A DNA stretch of 64,000 bases from Mesorhizobium tianshanense (lineage in GTDB: Bacteria; Pseudomonadota; Alphaproteobacteria; Rhizobiales; Rhizobiaceae). Location of the stretch: positions 18,430 through 82,429 of the forward strand of contig NZ_VLKT01000037.1 of the NCBI RefSeq assembly GCF_007830515.1, read 5' to 3'. The notes under the pieces were generated by a model. The model had not been told where the DNA came from, searched no databases, and was given only the letters and a program-made list of their open reading frames with translations. Position 1 is the first letter of the stretch. Each line of letters starts with the position of its first letter. The position numbers and the translations under genes were made by a program. Of this stretch, positions 7,787-14,594 are shown piece by piece.

Positions 7787-9973
7787 CTACCAAGTCATAT
7801 GAGCCTTCAACTTGAACGACCGGCTCTCCCCGTAAGAGCAGGTCGCGAGCGTCTGGCAGCTTGCCACATAGGTCTTGTCGAAGAGATTTGTGATGTTCAG
7901 GTCGACGCCCCATTTCTCCTTTTCGTAGCCGACCTTCAGGTCGGCCAGCGTAACGGCCGGCACCTTTGCCGTGTTCTCGTTGTCGGCCCATGAGGAGCCG
8001 ATATAGCGCAGGCCGGCGCCGACCGAGATGCCGTCATACCAGCTGCCACGCAAGGTGTAGTCGAAGGACGCCGAGGCCATGATTTCAGGCACGATGTAAG
8101 GCGTCTTGCCGATGAGGGCAGGGTCGTCGTTCTTGGTGAAGTCGATATCGTAGGCGGTCAGCGCCGCGGTCAGCCTGAGATCCTCGGTGACGTTCACCTT
8201 GCCTTCCAGCTCCACGCCGCGCGAGCGAATCTCGTCGGCCTGGATCTGGGCATTAGGATCGGTATCGCTTGCCATGGCCACGTTCTGGCGTGTGAGCTCG
8301 AAGAGCGACAGGGTGAACAGGCCGTTGATGAAGGTTGGCTCATATTTGATGCCAACCTCGTACTGGACGCCCGCTTCCGGCTTGAACAGATCGCCGTTCG
8401 CGTCGGTTCCGATGATCGGATTGAAGAAGGTGGCGACGCTGGCATAGGGAGTGATGCCGTTGCCGAACTCATAAGCGAGGCCAGCGCGGCCAGAGAAATC
8501 GCCGCCGGTCCTGCTCTCGGTGCTGGAGGCCGCGCTGTAGTAAGTCGGGCGGTTGTCGGCTTCGAGCCAGGCGCGGTCATAGCGGCCGTTCAGCGTCACC
8601 AGCCAGCCATCTGCGAAGCGGAGCTGGTCCTGGGCGTAGAAGCCGAGCTGTTTTTGCGTCAGATCCTGGTTGAGATAGCTGACGCGAGGCGTCAACGTCG
8701 AGCCATAGATGGGGTCGAAGGCATCGATGGGATTGTCATTGAGGGGATCGTAGAGGCCCGACGACTGCACATGGTCGATGTTGTAATATTTGAAGTCCAC
8801 GCCGACGAGGATCGTATGTTCGACCGGACCGGTCTCGACCTTGCCCTCGATCTGATTGTCCAGGAGGAAGGTCATCGCCTGTGTGTCATGGTCGAAATTA
8901 ATACGGGCCAGATCGGTGGGCCCTCCGGTGGACGACCAGCCGTTCGGGTAGACCAGGACCTCTTTAACATCGGCGGCCGCGAAGCGGGCGTTGGAACGAA
9001 CGGTCCAGTCATTGTCGAACGTGTGCTCGAACTCGTAGCCGATCGAACCCTGTTCGCGCTTGTAGAGATCGATATCCGGTTCCGTGAAATTGGCGTCGCG
9101 GTCGATGCGTCCGTAGTTCACACCGCCGACAATTCTGTCGACGACGGTACCTTCGTAGGGCAGGAAACTGCCGCCATTGTGGTTCTCGTCGATGTGGCTG
9201 TAGTTGGCCAGCACGGTCAGCCTGGTCTGCTCGTCGGGCTGCCAGGTGATGCTTGGCGAGATGAAGCCGCGCCAGCCATCCTGGAGGTCGCTATAGGTAT
9301 CGCCGCCGGCGACGCGGCCGTTGACGCGGTAGCTGACCACGCCGTCGCTAGCCACGTCGCCAATGTCGAAGCCGAGATAGACGTTGCCGGCGTCGTTGAC
9401 GCCGGTCTCGACATAACGCTGCCTGCCGTCGGGGCGCTTGCTGACATAGTTGACGATGCCGCCCGGATTGCTGCCGCCATAAAGCACGGAGGCTGGGCCC
9501 TTCAGCACTTCGATGCGCTCGAGCCCGAAGGAATCGACATAGAAGCCGCCGTAGCCGTAGCTGAAGAGTTGCAGTCCATCCATGTAGACGCCGGTGGCGG
9601 TCGCCTGGAAGCCGCGGATGAACATCCAGTTGGTGTCGCTGTCGGGGCCGAAGGGCTGAGTGAAGACGCCAGCCGTGTATCGCAGCGACTCGTCGATCTT
9701 CTGGGCGCCCTGATCGTCGATTTCCTGCCGGCCGATAACCGAGACGGATTGCGGGATTTCGGTCAGTTTGGTCGCGGTTTTGGAGCCGGTCTTTGTCTCC
9801 TTGGCGACGACGCCGTCGACCGGCCCGGTCGCGCTGTCGCCGGCCTCGCCCTCGACCACCACAGGTTCGAGCTGGGTGCTGTTTTGCACATCTTGTGCGA
9901 AGGCGGTGATGGGCGGGATCATGGCAATGGCGGCGCCTGCCAAAAGCAGCTTCATCCGGCAGATTCTGTTCAT
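7787..9973 (-). CDS. TonB-dependent siderophore receptor
   Basis: A 728-residue outer membrane receptor. The signal peptide is about residues 1-26 (MNRICRMKLLLAGAAIAM..AFA). The plug domain follows with TEIPQSVSVIGRQEI and ERIEVLKGPASVLYGGSNPGG, then a 22-strand beta barrel. It ends in an aromatic residue (HMTW), as expected for BAM-dependent folding. The sequence is of the FhuA/FoxA/FpvA siderophore class (PF07715 plug). It is the first gene of the iron operon and lies just downstream of an AraC-type regulator in the same orientation. Induction by iron starvation and by the cognate siderophore is expected but not visible in a recognisable box. Confidence 0.93.
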   Translation of the reverse strand: MNRICRMKLLLAGAAIAMIPPITAFAQDVQNSTQLEPVVVEGEAGDSATGPVDGVVAKETKTGSKTATKLTEIPQSVSVIGRQEIDDQGAQKIDESLRYTAGVFTQPFGPDSDTNWMFIRGFQATATGVYMDGLQLFSYGYGGFYVDSFGLERIEVLKGPASVLYGGSNPGGIVNYVSKRPDGRQRYVETGVNDAGNVYLGFDIGDVASDGVVSYRVNGRVAGGDTYSDLQDGWRGFISPSITWQPDEQTRLTVLANYSHIDENHNGGSFLPYEGTVVDRIVGGVNYGRIDRDANFTEPDIDLYKREQGSIGYEFEHTFDNDWTVRSNARFAAADVKEVLVYPNGWSSTGGPTDLARINFDHDTQAMTFLLDNQIEGKVETGPVEHTILVGVDFKYYNIDHVQSSGLYDPLNDNPIDAFDPIYGSTLTPRVSYLNQDLTQKQLGFYAQDQLRFADGWLVTLNGRYDRAWLEADNRPTYYSAASSTESRTGGDFSGRAGLAYEFGNGITPYASVATFFNPIIGTDANGDLFKPEAGVQYEVGIKYEPTFINGLFTLSLFELTRQNVAMASDTDPNAQIQADEIRSRGVELEGKVNVTEDLRLTAALTAYDIDFTKNDDPALIGKTPYIVPEIMASASFDYTLRGSWYDGISVGAGLRYIGSSWADNENTAKVPAVTLADLKVGYEKEKWGVDLNITNLFDKTYVASCQTLATCSYGESRSFKLKAHMTW

Positions 9974-10019
9974 AAGGCAAACCCCAGGTTCTCGAAACGC
10001 ATATACCTGACTGTTTACC

Positions 10020-11033
10020 TCAGCTTATATGTGGGTCATTGGATGGATTTGAGTGGTTTGTCGGTTTTTGTCCCAAAAGGCGGACATTGCGACTTGATGT
10101 TGCGGAAATAAGCGCGTCGCGCCCATTGCCGGCGCTCTTCATCCATGCGCCAGGCGTCAATCCGACGATGGACTTGAACACTCGCGTCAGGTGAGCCTGA
10201 TCGAAAAAGCCGGTCGCTTCGGCGATATCACCGAGCGAGACCGGTTCATGTACCATCATGGTCTGGATTTTCCGAACCCGTGCCTGCATCTGCCAACGGT
10301 GCGGCGGTATACCGGTAGCCGCCTTGAATGCGTGGCTTGTGGCGGTTTCCGACAGGCCGATGAGCGCAGCAAGATTGGCGAGACGGATCTTGCCCAGGCA
10401 ATGCGCGTCGATGTAGTCGGTGACCAGGCGCAGCTTCCGACGAGACAGCGGCGTGCGGCGCCGCTGTCCGCCCGGTTGGCCGATTTCGAAAAGTCCGGCG
10501 AACAATGCGTTCAGCAAGCCCTCGCCATAGAGATCGTGCATCGGCTGGCCGCTGTCGCATTCGGCCGCGATCAGGCCGGCAAGCGTGGCGATCCGGTCGT
10601 CGCGAAACTGAAAGCGCGACACATGCAAGGCGTCGCTGTCCAGGCTGCCGCCGAAGCGACGCGTCAGCGCTGCCTCGTCGAAATGCAGATCGAGATGCTT
10701 GATGCGGCGCAGGCCCTCGACCCTGCCTCTGATGGGCACTCCGGCCGGTATGTAAGCCATGGAAAATGCCCGGTCATGACGGCGCAAATCGCCCCGCGCT
10801 CCTTCGACGAAAAAGGCGCCTTCGCCGTCCACATCCAGCGCGACGAAGAGCCGGGGGTCGGGAGAGACATAATAGCCTTCCGCTCGCTCCCCGCACGCAA
10901 CGTCCCAGAGGTCGGCGACAACGCCGTCCCAGACATGCCCTTTGAGGCCGCCAATGACGGAAAAACCCTGAATGCGACTTTCCATGCGTGGGGCGAAAGC
11001 CACTTCCCGTTTCCCTGTAATGGCATTATCCAT
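10020..11033 (-). CDS. AraC-family regulator of siderophore uptake
   Basis: A 337-residue protein with an uncharacterised N-terminal sensor region and a C-terminal double helix-turn-helix (about residues 215-320: LANLAALIGLSETATSHAFK and LGDIAEATGFFDQAHLTRVF). Regulators of this kind (PchR, AlcR, RhrA) bind the ferric siderophore and activate the uptake operon. The position immediately upstream of the TonB receptor on the same strand supports that role. Only 46 bp separate its stop from the receptor start, so the receptor promoter must lie there or within the end of this gene. A near-perfect palindrome sits 4 bp before its start codon and overlaps the probable AAGG ribosome-binding site. Confidence 0.88.
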   Translation of the reverse strand: MDNAITGKREVAFAPRMESRIQGFSVIGGLKGHVWDGVVADLWDVACGERAEGYYVSPDPRLFVALDVDGEGAFFVEGARGDLRRHDRAFSMAYIPAGVPIRGRVEGLRRIKHLDLHFDEAALTRRFGGSLDSDALHVSRFQFRDDRIATLAGLIAAECDSGQPMHDLYGEGLLNALFAGLFEIGQPGGQRRRTPLSRRKLRLVTDYIDAHCLGKIRLANLAALIGLSETATSHAFKAATGIPPHRWQMQARVRKIQTMMVHEPVSLGDIAEATGFFDQAHLTRVFKSIVGLTPGAWMKSAGNGRDALISATSSRNVRLLGQKPTNHSNPSNDPHIS

Positions 11034-11037
11034 TCGC

Positions 11038-11068
11038 CTTGATATATTTCATGATAGAAATTATCAAG
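11038..11068. promoter_or_regulatory. Palindrome upstream of the AraC regulator
   Basis: CTTGATATATTTC (11038-11050), six bases, then GAAATTATCAAG (11057-11068). The two arms are inverted copies differing by one inserted base. The element touches the ribosome-binding region of the AraC gene (start 11033), so a protein bound here would block expression. It is unlike the Irr (ICE) half-sites I know; autoregulation or an iron-responsive repressor are both possible. Confidence 0.45.
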
Positions 11069-11149
11069 TTTTTGTGGGATCAACAGGAATGCAGCACCCG
11101 AGCCGAGGGCACCGCGCTCGTTGGCGCTCTCACAAACAGCTTGCGAGTA

Positions 11150-11827
11150 TTACTCGATCAGCAGCAAGCCGCGCTTTTTGTCGCCATCGCTATCGATTGT
11201 GTCCATGGCTGAGAACAGGCGCTCACGCTCGATCAGCCAGGGTTTGTAGTCCTCGTTCACATCGAGGACGAAGACCATGTCCTCGGCCTCCAAATATCCT
11301 CCGATCGGGGAAAAATGGCCAACGCCTGCGCCGAAAATCTTCTCACGGGTAAAGTTGACGATGTAACGGCGGCCGGGGTCATTGGCGCGCTTCATGTGCT
11401 CGCGAAACGTGTCGGCGCTGAGATTGCGAAGCACCGAGACTTTCCGCTTGGTATTGGTTCGAGCGACCTCGGCCACTTCGTCCAGCGTAAGCCCGACGAT
11501 GCAAAAGCCGGTCCAACACTTTCCGGTTCCATCGAGGACTTCGGCTTCGGTTGTCTCCTCCTCGCCGATTGAGCGGAATGCGTTTGCAATGCTTGCCGGG
11601 CCGCAGCGCGACCCGTTTGATTGCCATGTAAGCTCGGCATTGAACGTGGCTGCCACAGGCAGCTTCCAGGCGCTGTCAATCAATTCAGGGGTGCGGGTAA
11701 CCGACGACTGTATTGCGTCTCGCGAAACTCTGGACTGGCCAGCAATCAAAAGCGCGGCGCCGCCCAGCAGGCCGACGACGGCAATCACACTGCTGACAAT
11801 CACACCGAAAGCGAGACTGCGCCTCAT
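11150..11827 (-). CDS. Phytochelatin-synthase-like glutathione transpeptidase/peptidase, membrane-anchored
   Basis: 225 residues from the ATG at 11827 (an ATG at 11860 adds 11). It matches the N-terminal catalytic domain of phytochelatin synthase (PF05023). The papain-like triad is present: Cys in SRCGPASIANA (about 75), His in GHFSPIGGY (about 171) and Asp in VFVLDVNEDYKPW (about 189). The N-terminus carries one hydrophobic segment (about 10-30), a signal peptide or membrane anchor, so the enzyme probably faces the periplasm. Prokaryotic members mostly cleave Gly from glutathione, and some make phytochelatins. Neighbours are a copper-type MerR regulator and metal-related proteins on the same strand, suggesting a thiol-based metal response. 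It lacks the C-terminal Cys-rich domain of plant enzymes. Confidence 0.87.
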   Translation of the reverse strand: MRRSLAFGVIVSSVIAVVGLLGGAALLIAGQSRVSRDAIQSSVTRTPELIDSAWKLPVAATFNAELTWQSNGSRCGPASIANAFRSIGEEETTEAEVLDGTGKCWTGFCIVGLTLDEVAEVARTNTKRKVSVLRNLSADTFREHMKRANDPGRRYIVNFTREKIFGAGVGHFSPIGGYLEAEDMVFVLDVNEDYKPWLIERERLFSAMDTIDSDGDKKRGLLLIE

Positions 11828-11946
11828 TGCTGGACCTCGGGGCAGGCAGCAACGGGACAATGAAGAAAAGGCACCGCAACGTCAATCAGCGCCGCGCCCC
11901 GCCAGTCAGCCATCCGGTGCGACAGATCTCGTGGATCGGTCGGCCT

Positions 11947-12501
11947 TCACAGGGCCTTCTGCCGGAACTTCGAATGACAATCCGAGCAATCCTGCAGGAT
12001 AAGATGCAGGAGGTGCTCGGCGGGAAGTTTGGCTGGATCGGCTTCCGCGGCAGCCGGCCGCTTGCCAAGCAGGCTGCCGCCGCCCATCGCTAGGCCGGGA
12101 CCCATCCTCATGTCGTCGGTAATGCCGGGCGGCGCCCGCTCGGCCTTGGCGGCCAGCGTGGTGGCCAGCGTCGCGATGTGACGGGCCAGCGCCTCGAATT
12201 CCGGACGAGCCTGATCGATTTCCAACTTGGCGCCCGAAGGCGCACCCAATGTCGCGCTGGGAAATTCCGCAACCAGGGCAGGGCCGGCACGGGCGCGAAT
12301 GGTCTCGACCGCCGCCTTGAAGGCAGCGGCGTCATAGGCCTGCTTGCCGTCGAACATCCCGGCGATTGTCTTGGCCGCCGCAGCCATCTCCTTCATCGAC
12401 GCCTGGCGCGCCTTGACGGTTGCATCGCGGCCGGCGTGCGTTGCGGCGACCGCGACGGAAACGAAGGCAAGCGAGAGCATCGCTGCGGCGGCCCATTTCA
12501 C
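11947..12501 (-). CDS. Cytochrome c-type protein, cytochrome c' family
   Basis: 184 residues beginning at a GTG that overlaps the cueR stop (GTGA), with GGGAGAAGG about 10 bases upstream. It has an N-terminal signal peptide (KWAAAAMLSLAFVSVAVAA), a helical body, and a haem-binding CSDCH near the C-terminus (QDCSDCHSKFR), the arrangement of the cytochrome c' four-helix-bundle family (PF01322). It is periplasmic. Cytochromes of this family bind NO or shuttle electrons; a role in copper or redox stress is inferred only from its position directly behind cueR in one transcript. The frame is open upstream to 12714, but that part runs through cueR and is not coding here. Confidence 0.8.
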   Translation of the reverse strand: MKWAAAAMLSLAFVSVAVAATHAGRDATVKARQASMKEMAAAAKTIAGMFDGKQAYDAAAFKAAVETIRARAGPALVAEFPSATLGAPSGAKLEIDQARPEFEALARHIATLATTLAAKAERAPPGITDDMRMGPGLAMGGGSLLGKRPAAAEADPAKLPAEHLLHLILQDCSDCHSKFRQKAL

Positions 12502-12896
12502 TGGACCATGCCTTCTCCCGCCAGTTCGTCGATGATCGGACAGTCCGGCCGCTCGTCGCCATGGCAGTGCTCGACCAAATGATGCAGCAGATGGCGCAAT
12601 CCGGCCAGTTCGGCGATCTTCCTGTCGATCTCCACCAGTTTGGCTTCGGCAATGGCCTTGACGTCGGCGCTCTCGCGGTTCCTGTCGTGGTAAAGCGACA
12701 GCAACTGGCGGCACTCGTCGACTGAAAATCCCAGGCTGCGCGAGCGCTGCAGAAACCGCAAGCGGTGGATGTCGGCTACCGAGTAGTCGCGATAGCCATT
12801 GTCCGTCCGGGCCGGGCGCACAAGGCCGATGTCCTCGTAGTAGCGTATCGTCTTGGACGGCAGGCCGGATTTTTCGGAAGCGATGCCGATGTTCAT
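12498..12896 (-). CDS. cueR: Cu(I)-responsive MerR-family regulator (CueR/HmrR type)
   Basis: A 132-residue MerR protein: winged HTH at residues 1-70 (GIASEKSGLPSKTIRYYEDI), dimerisation helix at about 80-108, and a metal loop with Cys111 and Cys119 (CHGDERPDC, C-x7-C). A Ser near position 76 takes the place of the extra Cys of divalent sensors, which is the signature of monovalent copper/silver/gold sensors such as CueR and rhizobial HmrR. A perfect operator lies 31 bp upstream of its own start. It is translationally coupled to the cytochrome gene downstream. No copA-type ATPase is present in the window, so other targets must lie elsewhere. Confidence 0.92.
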   Translation of the reverse strand: MNIGIASEKSGLPSKTIRYYEDIGLVRPARTDNGYRDYSVADIHRLRFLQRSRSLGFSVDECRQLLSLYHDRNRESADVKAIAEAKLVEIDRKIAELAGLRHLLHHLVEHCHGDERPDCPIIDELAGEGMVQ

Positions 12897-12920
12897 GATG
12901 GAAACCTCCTGGTCAGCCGG

Positions 12921-12951
12921 AAAGTAAACCTTCCTGTGGCTGGAAGGTCAA
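12921..12951 (-). promoter_or_regulatory. CueR-type promoter/operator with 19-bp spacer
   Basis: Reading the minus strand: -35 TTGACC (12951-12946), exactly 19 bases, -10 TACTTT (12926-12921). The spacer region holds the perfect dyad ACCTTCC-N7-GGAAGGT (12928-12948), equivalent to the E. coli copA/cueO operator. The over-long 19-bp spacer is the hallmark of MerR-activated promoters. It points at cueR and the cytochrome gene, so the regulator should be autoactivated by Cu(I). Confidence 0.9.
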
Positions 12952-13008
12952 CCCGGCGCGGCAATTTGGATGCCCCGCCGCAGCCGTCCGGGATAGCGCT
13001 TTGCCCCT

Positions 13009-13449
13009 TTACTCCGTCGCATAGACGGTGGGCGCCTTGCCGTCCTTGGTGAAGGCGTAGATCGTCCAGGTCTCGGCTTTCTCGCCGCCCATGCCTGGCG
13101 TGCCGGCCGGCATGCCGGCCAGCGTGATGCCTGTTATGGCGGGTCGTTCGGTCAGCAGCTTCCTGACGATATCGACCGGCACATGGCCGTCGACGACGTA
13201 GCCGTCGAACATCAGCGTGTGACAGCCTTCGAGGTCGGCAGGCACGCCGGCGTCGCTGCTGATCTGGGATAGATTGTCGACCGGCTTGATGTCGACCTTG
13301 AAGCCGTTCTGTTCGAGATAGGCTGCATAAGCCTCGCAACAGCTGCACTCCGGGTTCTTGTACATGATGGCGTTGATGGTCGCGGCGAGTGCAGGCGTCG
13401 GCGTTGCAATTGCGAGGGCGAAAGCGGCGAAGGCGTAGGTCGGTTTCAT
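13009..13449 (-). CDS. DUF411 metal-binding periplasmic protein
   Basis: 146 residues with a signal peptide (about 1-23, ending PALAA) followed by a thioredoxin-like DUF411 domain. Key cysteines are in NPECSCCEAY (about residues 34-40), with more in LEGCHTLM. The motif GYVVDGHVPVDIVRKLL is characteristic of the family. DUF411 proteins occur in copper, mercury and other metal resistance loci and are believed to bind Cu. The gene is on the same strand as cueR, 112 bp upstream of it. The CueR promoter lies between the two genes and points away from this one, so its own expression signal must be upstream. Confidence 0.85.
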   Translation of the reverse strand: MKPTYAFAAFALAIATPTPALAATINAIMYKNPECSCCEAYAAYLEQNGFKVDIKPVDNLSQISSDAGVPADLEGCHTLMFDGYVVDGHVPVDIVRKLLTERPAITGITLAGMPAGTPGMGGEKAETWTIYAFTKDGKAPTVYATE

Positions 13450-13468
13450 TGCAGTTCTCCTTGGTTGA

Positions 13469-13621
13469 ATGAAAAAAGCTTTACGTCGCGCGGAACAAGG
13501 TCATGTGGCGGCCATCGCCGCAACGGGAAACCTGCGGCGTGAAATCAAATGGCTGAGATCGGAATTCACCCTTATGTCCTTTGCGATCTCGATCGACGGC
13601 GAGCATCTCGACATCGATTGA
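13469..13621 (+). CDS. Possible small protein, 50 residues
   Basis: An ATG at 13469 opens 50 codons ending at TGA 13621, running divergently from the DUF411 gene (20 bp between starts). The product is charged and protein-like: it begins MKKALRRAEQGHVAAIAA and ends MSFAISIDGEHLDID. I do not recognise it and see no strong ribosome-binding site (upstream is CTCCTTGGTTGA). It may be a real small gene or the remnant of a longer one. Confidence 0.3.
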   Translation: MKKALRRAEQGHVAAIAATGNLRREIKWLRSEFTLMSFAISIDGEHLDID

Positions 13622-13707
13622 CCCTGCTGTCCGCGCCCGCCCACGCCGCAGTGAGCGCGGTGGGCGATCGAGCGCCGGCAATCAGCCGCAGGACGGCTGA
13701 AACGGCG

Positions 13708-14103
13708 TCAGATCAGATCGCTGGATTTTGGAGGGGATGGGTCGGGCAGGGAGCTTCGCCCGTGAAGGAGCGGGGTCGGTAGCGCCGACGGCTGCTCCAC
13801 CCGCGGCGCCGTCGTCACGGCGAGGTCTTGCGGCAGCACCGCGAGCACCGGCGCGATACAGGTCGTCGAACATTGCATCCGGTTGTCGTCGTCGTCCGCG
13901 CTCTCGGGGCATGCCTTGCAGTCGCCAGCCTGGTCGGGGGACATGGTCATGTCCGCGTCGGGGTGCATGGCCATGGCGTTGTCCGACGTCGTCGTCATCT
14001 TGGCCGACATGACGCTCGCCTGTGCGCCGGCAAGGCCGAACCCCGCGGTCAAGAAAACCGCGAGCAGCATGACAAGGAATTGCTTTGACGACCAGCATGC
14101 CAT
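13708..14103 (-). CDS. Small secreted Cys/Met protein of copper loci, hypothetical
   Basis: 131 residues from the ATG at 14103. It has an N-terminal signal peptide or anchor (MACWSSKQFLVMLLAVFLTA), then a Met-rich stretch (MHPDADMTMSPD), a Cys/Asp-rich segment (GDCKACPESADDDDNRMQCS) and a Pro-rich tail ending SLPDPSPPKSSDLI. Met and Cys clusters in a periplasmic protein next to a CueR regulator suggest copper binding; similar short proteins are familiar from rhizobial copper clusters, though none has a firm function. The frame is open to 14223; the shorter start was chosen because it puts the hydrophobic segment at the N-terminus. Confidence 0.6.
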   Translation of the reverse strand: MACWSSKQFLVMLLAVFLTAGFGLAGAQASVMSAKMTTTSDNAMAMHPDADMTMSPDQAGDCKACPESADDDDNRMQCSTTCIAPVLAVLPQDLAVTTAPRVEQPSALPTPLLHGRSSLPDPSPPKSSDLI

Positions 14104-14213
14104 CCACTCAGGCTGACTGCAAAAAGCGGCTTTTGCAAGTCCCGATGAGGCGATGGTGCGGACGGAATGCTGGCGCACACCGCAAATGGGCGCGGCCTTT
14201 TTCCGGTTTCCAT

Positions 14214-14238
14214 GGAACAACATCCGCCGGCGGCGGTT
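14214..14238 (+). promoter_or_regulatory. EcfG/RpoE2-like promoter candidate
   Basis: GGAAC (14214-14218), 18 bases, TT (14237-14238), with GG rather than the preferred CG before TT. This matches the general-stress sigma factor consensus of Rhizobiales (GGAAC-N18/19-TT). It precedes a transcript that would end at the terminator at 14297-14329. A second match is found upstream of the DUF892 gene. Confidence 0.45.
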
Positions 14239-14245
14239 GGAAGCA

Positions 14246-14329
14246 CAGTCGTTCTACTCCAGCGACTCAGAAAGCCGTTCGCTTCGGCTTCGGACCAGGC
14301 CCCGCGTTTCCTCCCCGCGGGGCCTTTTC
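14246..14329 (+). ncRNA. Candidate stress-induced small RNA with anti-Shine-Dalgarno loop
   Basis: About 85 nt between the EcfG-like promoter and a U-tailed terminator, with no ORF. One internal hairpin (AGCCG...CGGCT, about 14272-14288) precedes the terminator hairpin, whose single-stranded loop is TTTCCTCCC, complementary to ribosome-binding sites. CU-rich anti-SD loops are typical of several rhizobial trans-acting sRNA families. The 5' end is inferred from promoter spacing. I cannot assign it to a named family. Confidence 0.4.
14297..14329 (+). terminator. Intrinsic terminator
   Basis: Perfect 10-bp stem AGGCCCCGCG (14297-14306) / CGCGGGGCCT (14316-14325), 9-nt loop TTTCCTCCC, then a run of T. 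No plus-strand protein gene ends before it, which is why a small RNA is proposed. Confidence 0.8.
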
Positions 14330-14594
14330 TGTCGCTGCAGGAATTTTCACGGAATTAGGTACATTCCCAGAAAGGGCCGCGCGCAGCCGCGCCATGTCGG
14401 GTTTTCCGCGCGGGCCATCGGAGCTCTCCCATTGGTCGGTCAAATGCCTAACTCTGCGAACCGCTGCGTAGTTCCGCCGACGCGTGCCGCAATGCCGGCC
14501 AGCGAGCGACTATGAACTTGCGTGACCTCTAATATGAGAGCACAGTTCGAAAAGGGTGGAGGGAAAACAGCTCAAGGCAATCGGGAGGAAAGCC

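Larger units (their letters stand above)
14104..14594. other. Intergenic region holding a candidate sRNA
   Basis: 491 bp without a credible protein gene. It contains, on the plus strand, an EcfG/RpoE2-like promoter (14214-14238) and a strong intrinsic terminator (14297-14329) about 60-110 bp downstream, plus the leader of the FAD oxidase gene with its GGGAGGAA ribosome-binding site at 14583. Confidence 0.6.

Noticed and set aside
8654..10111. 485-codon open frame on the plus strand
   Set aside because: Antisense to the TonB receptor; shadow of a strongly coding strand.
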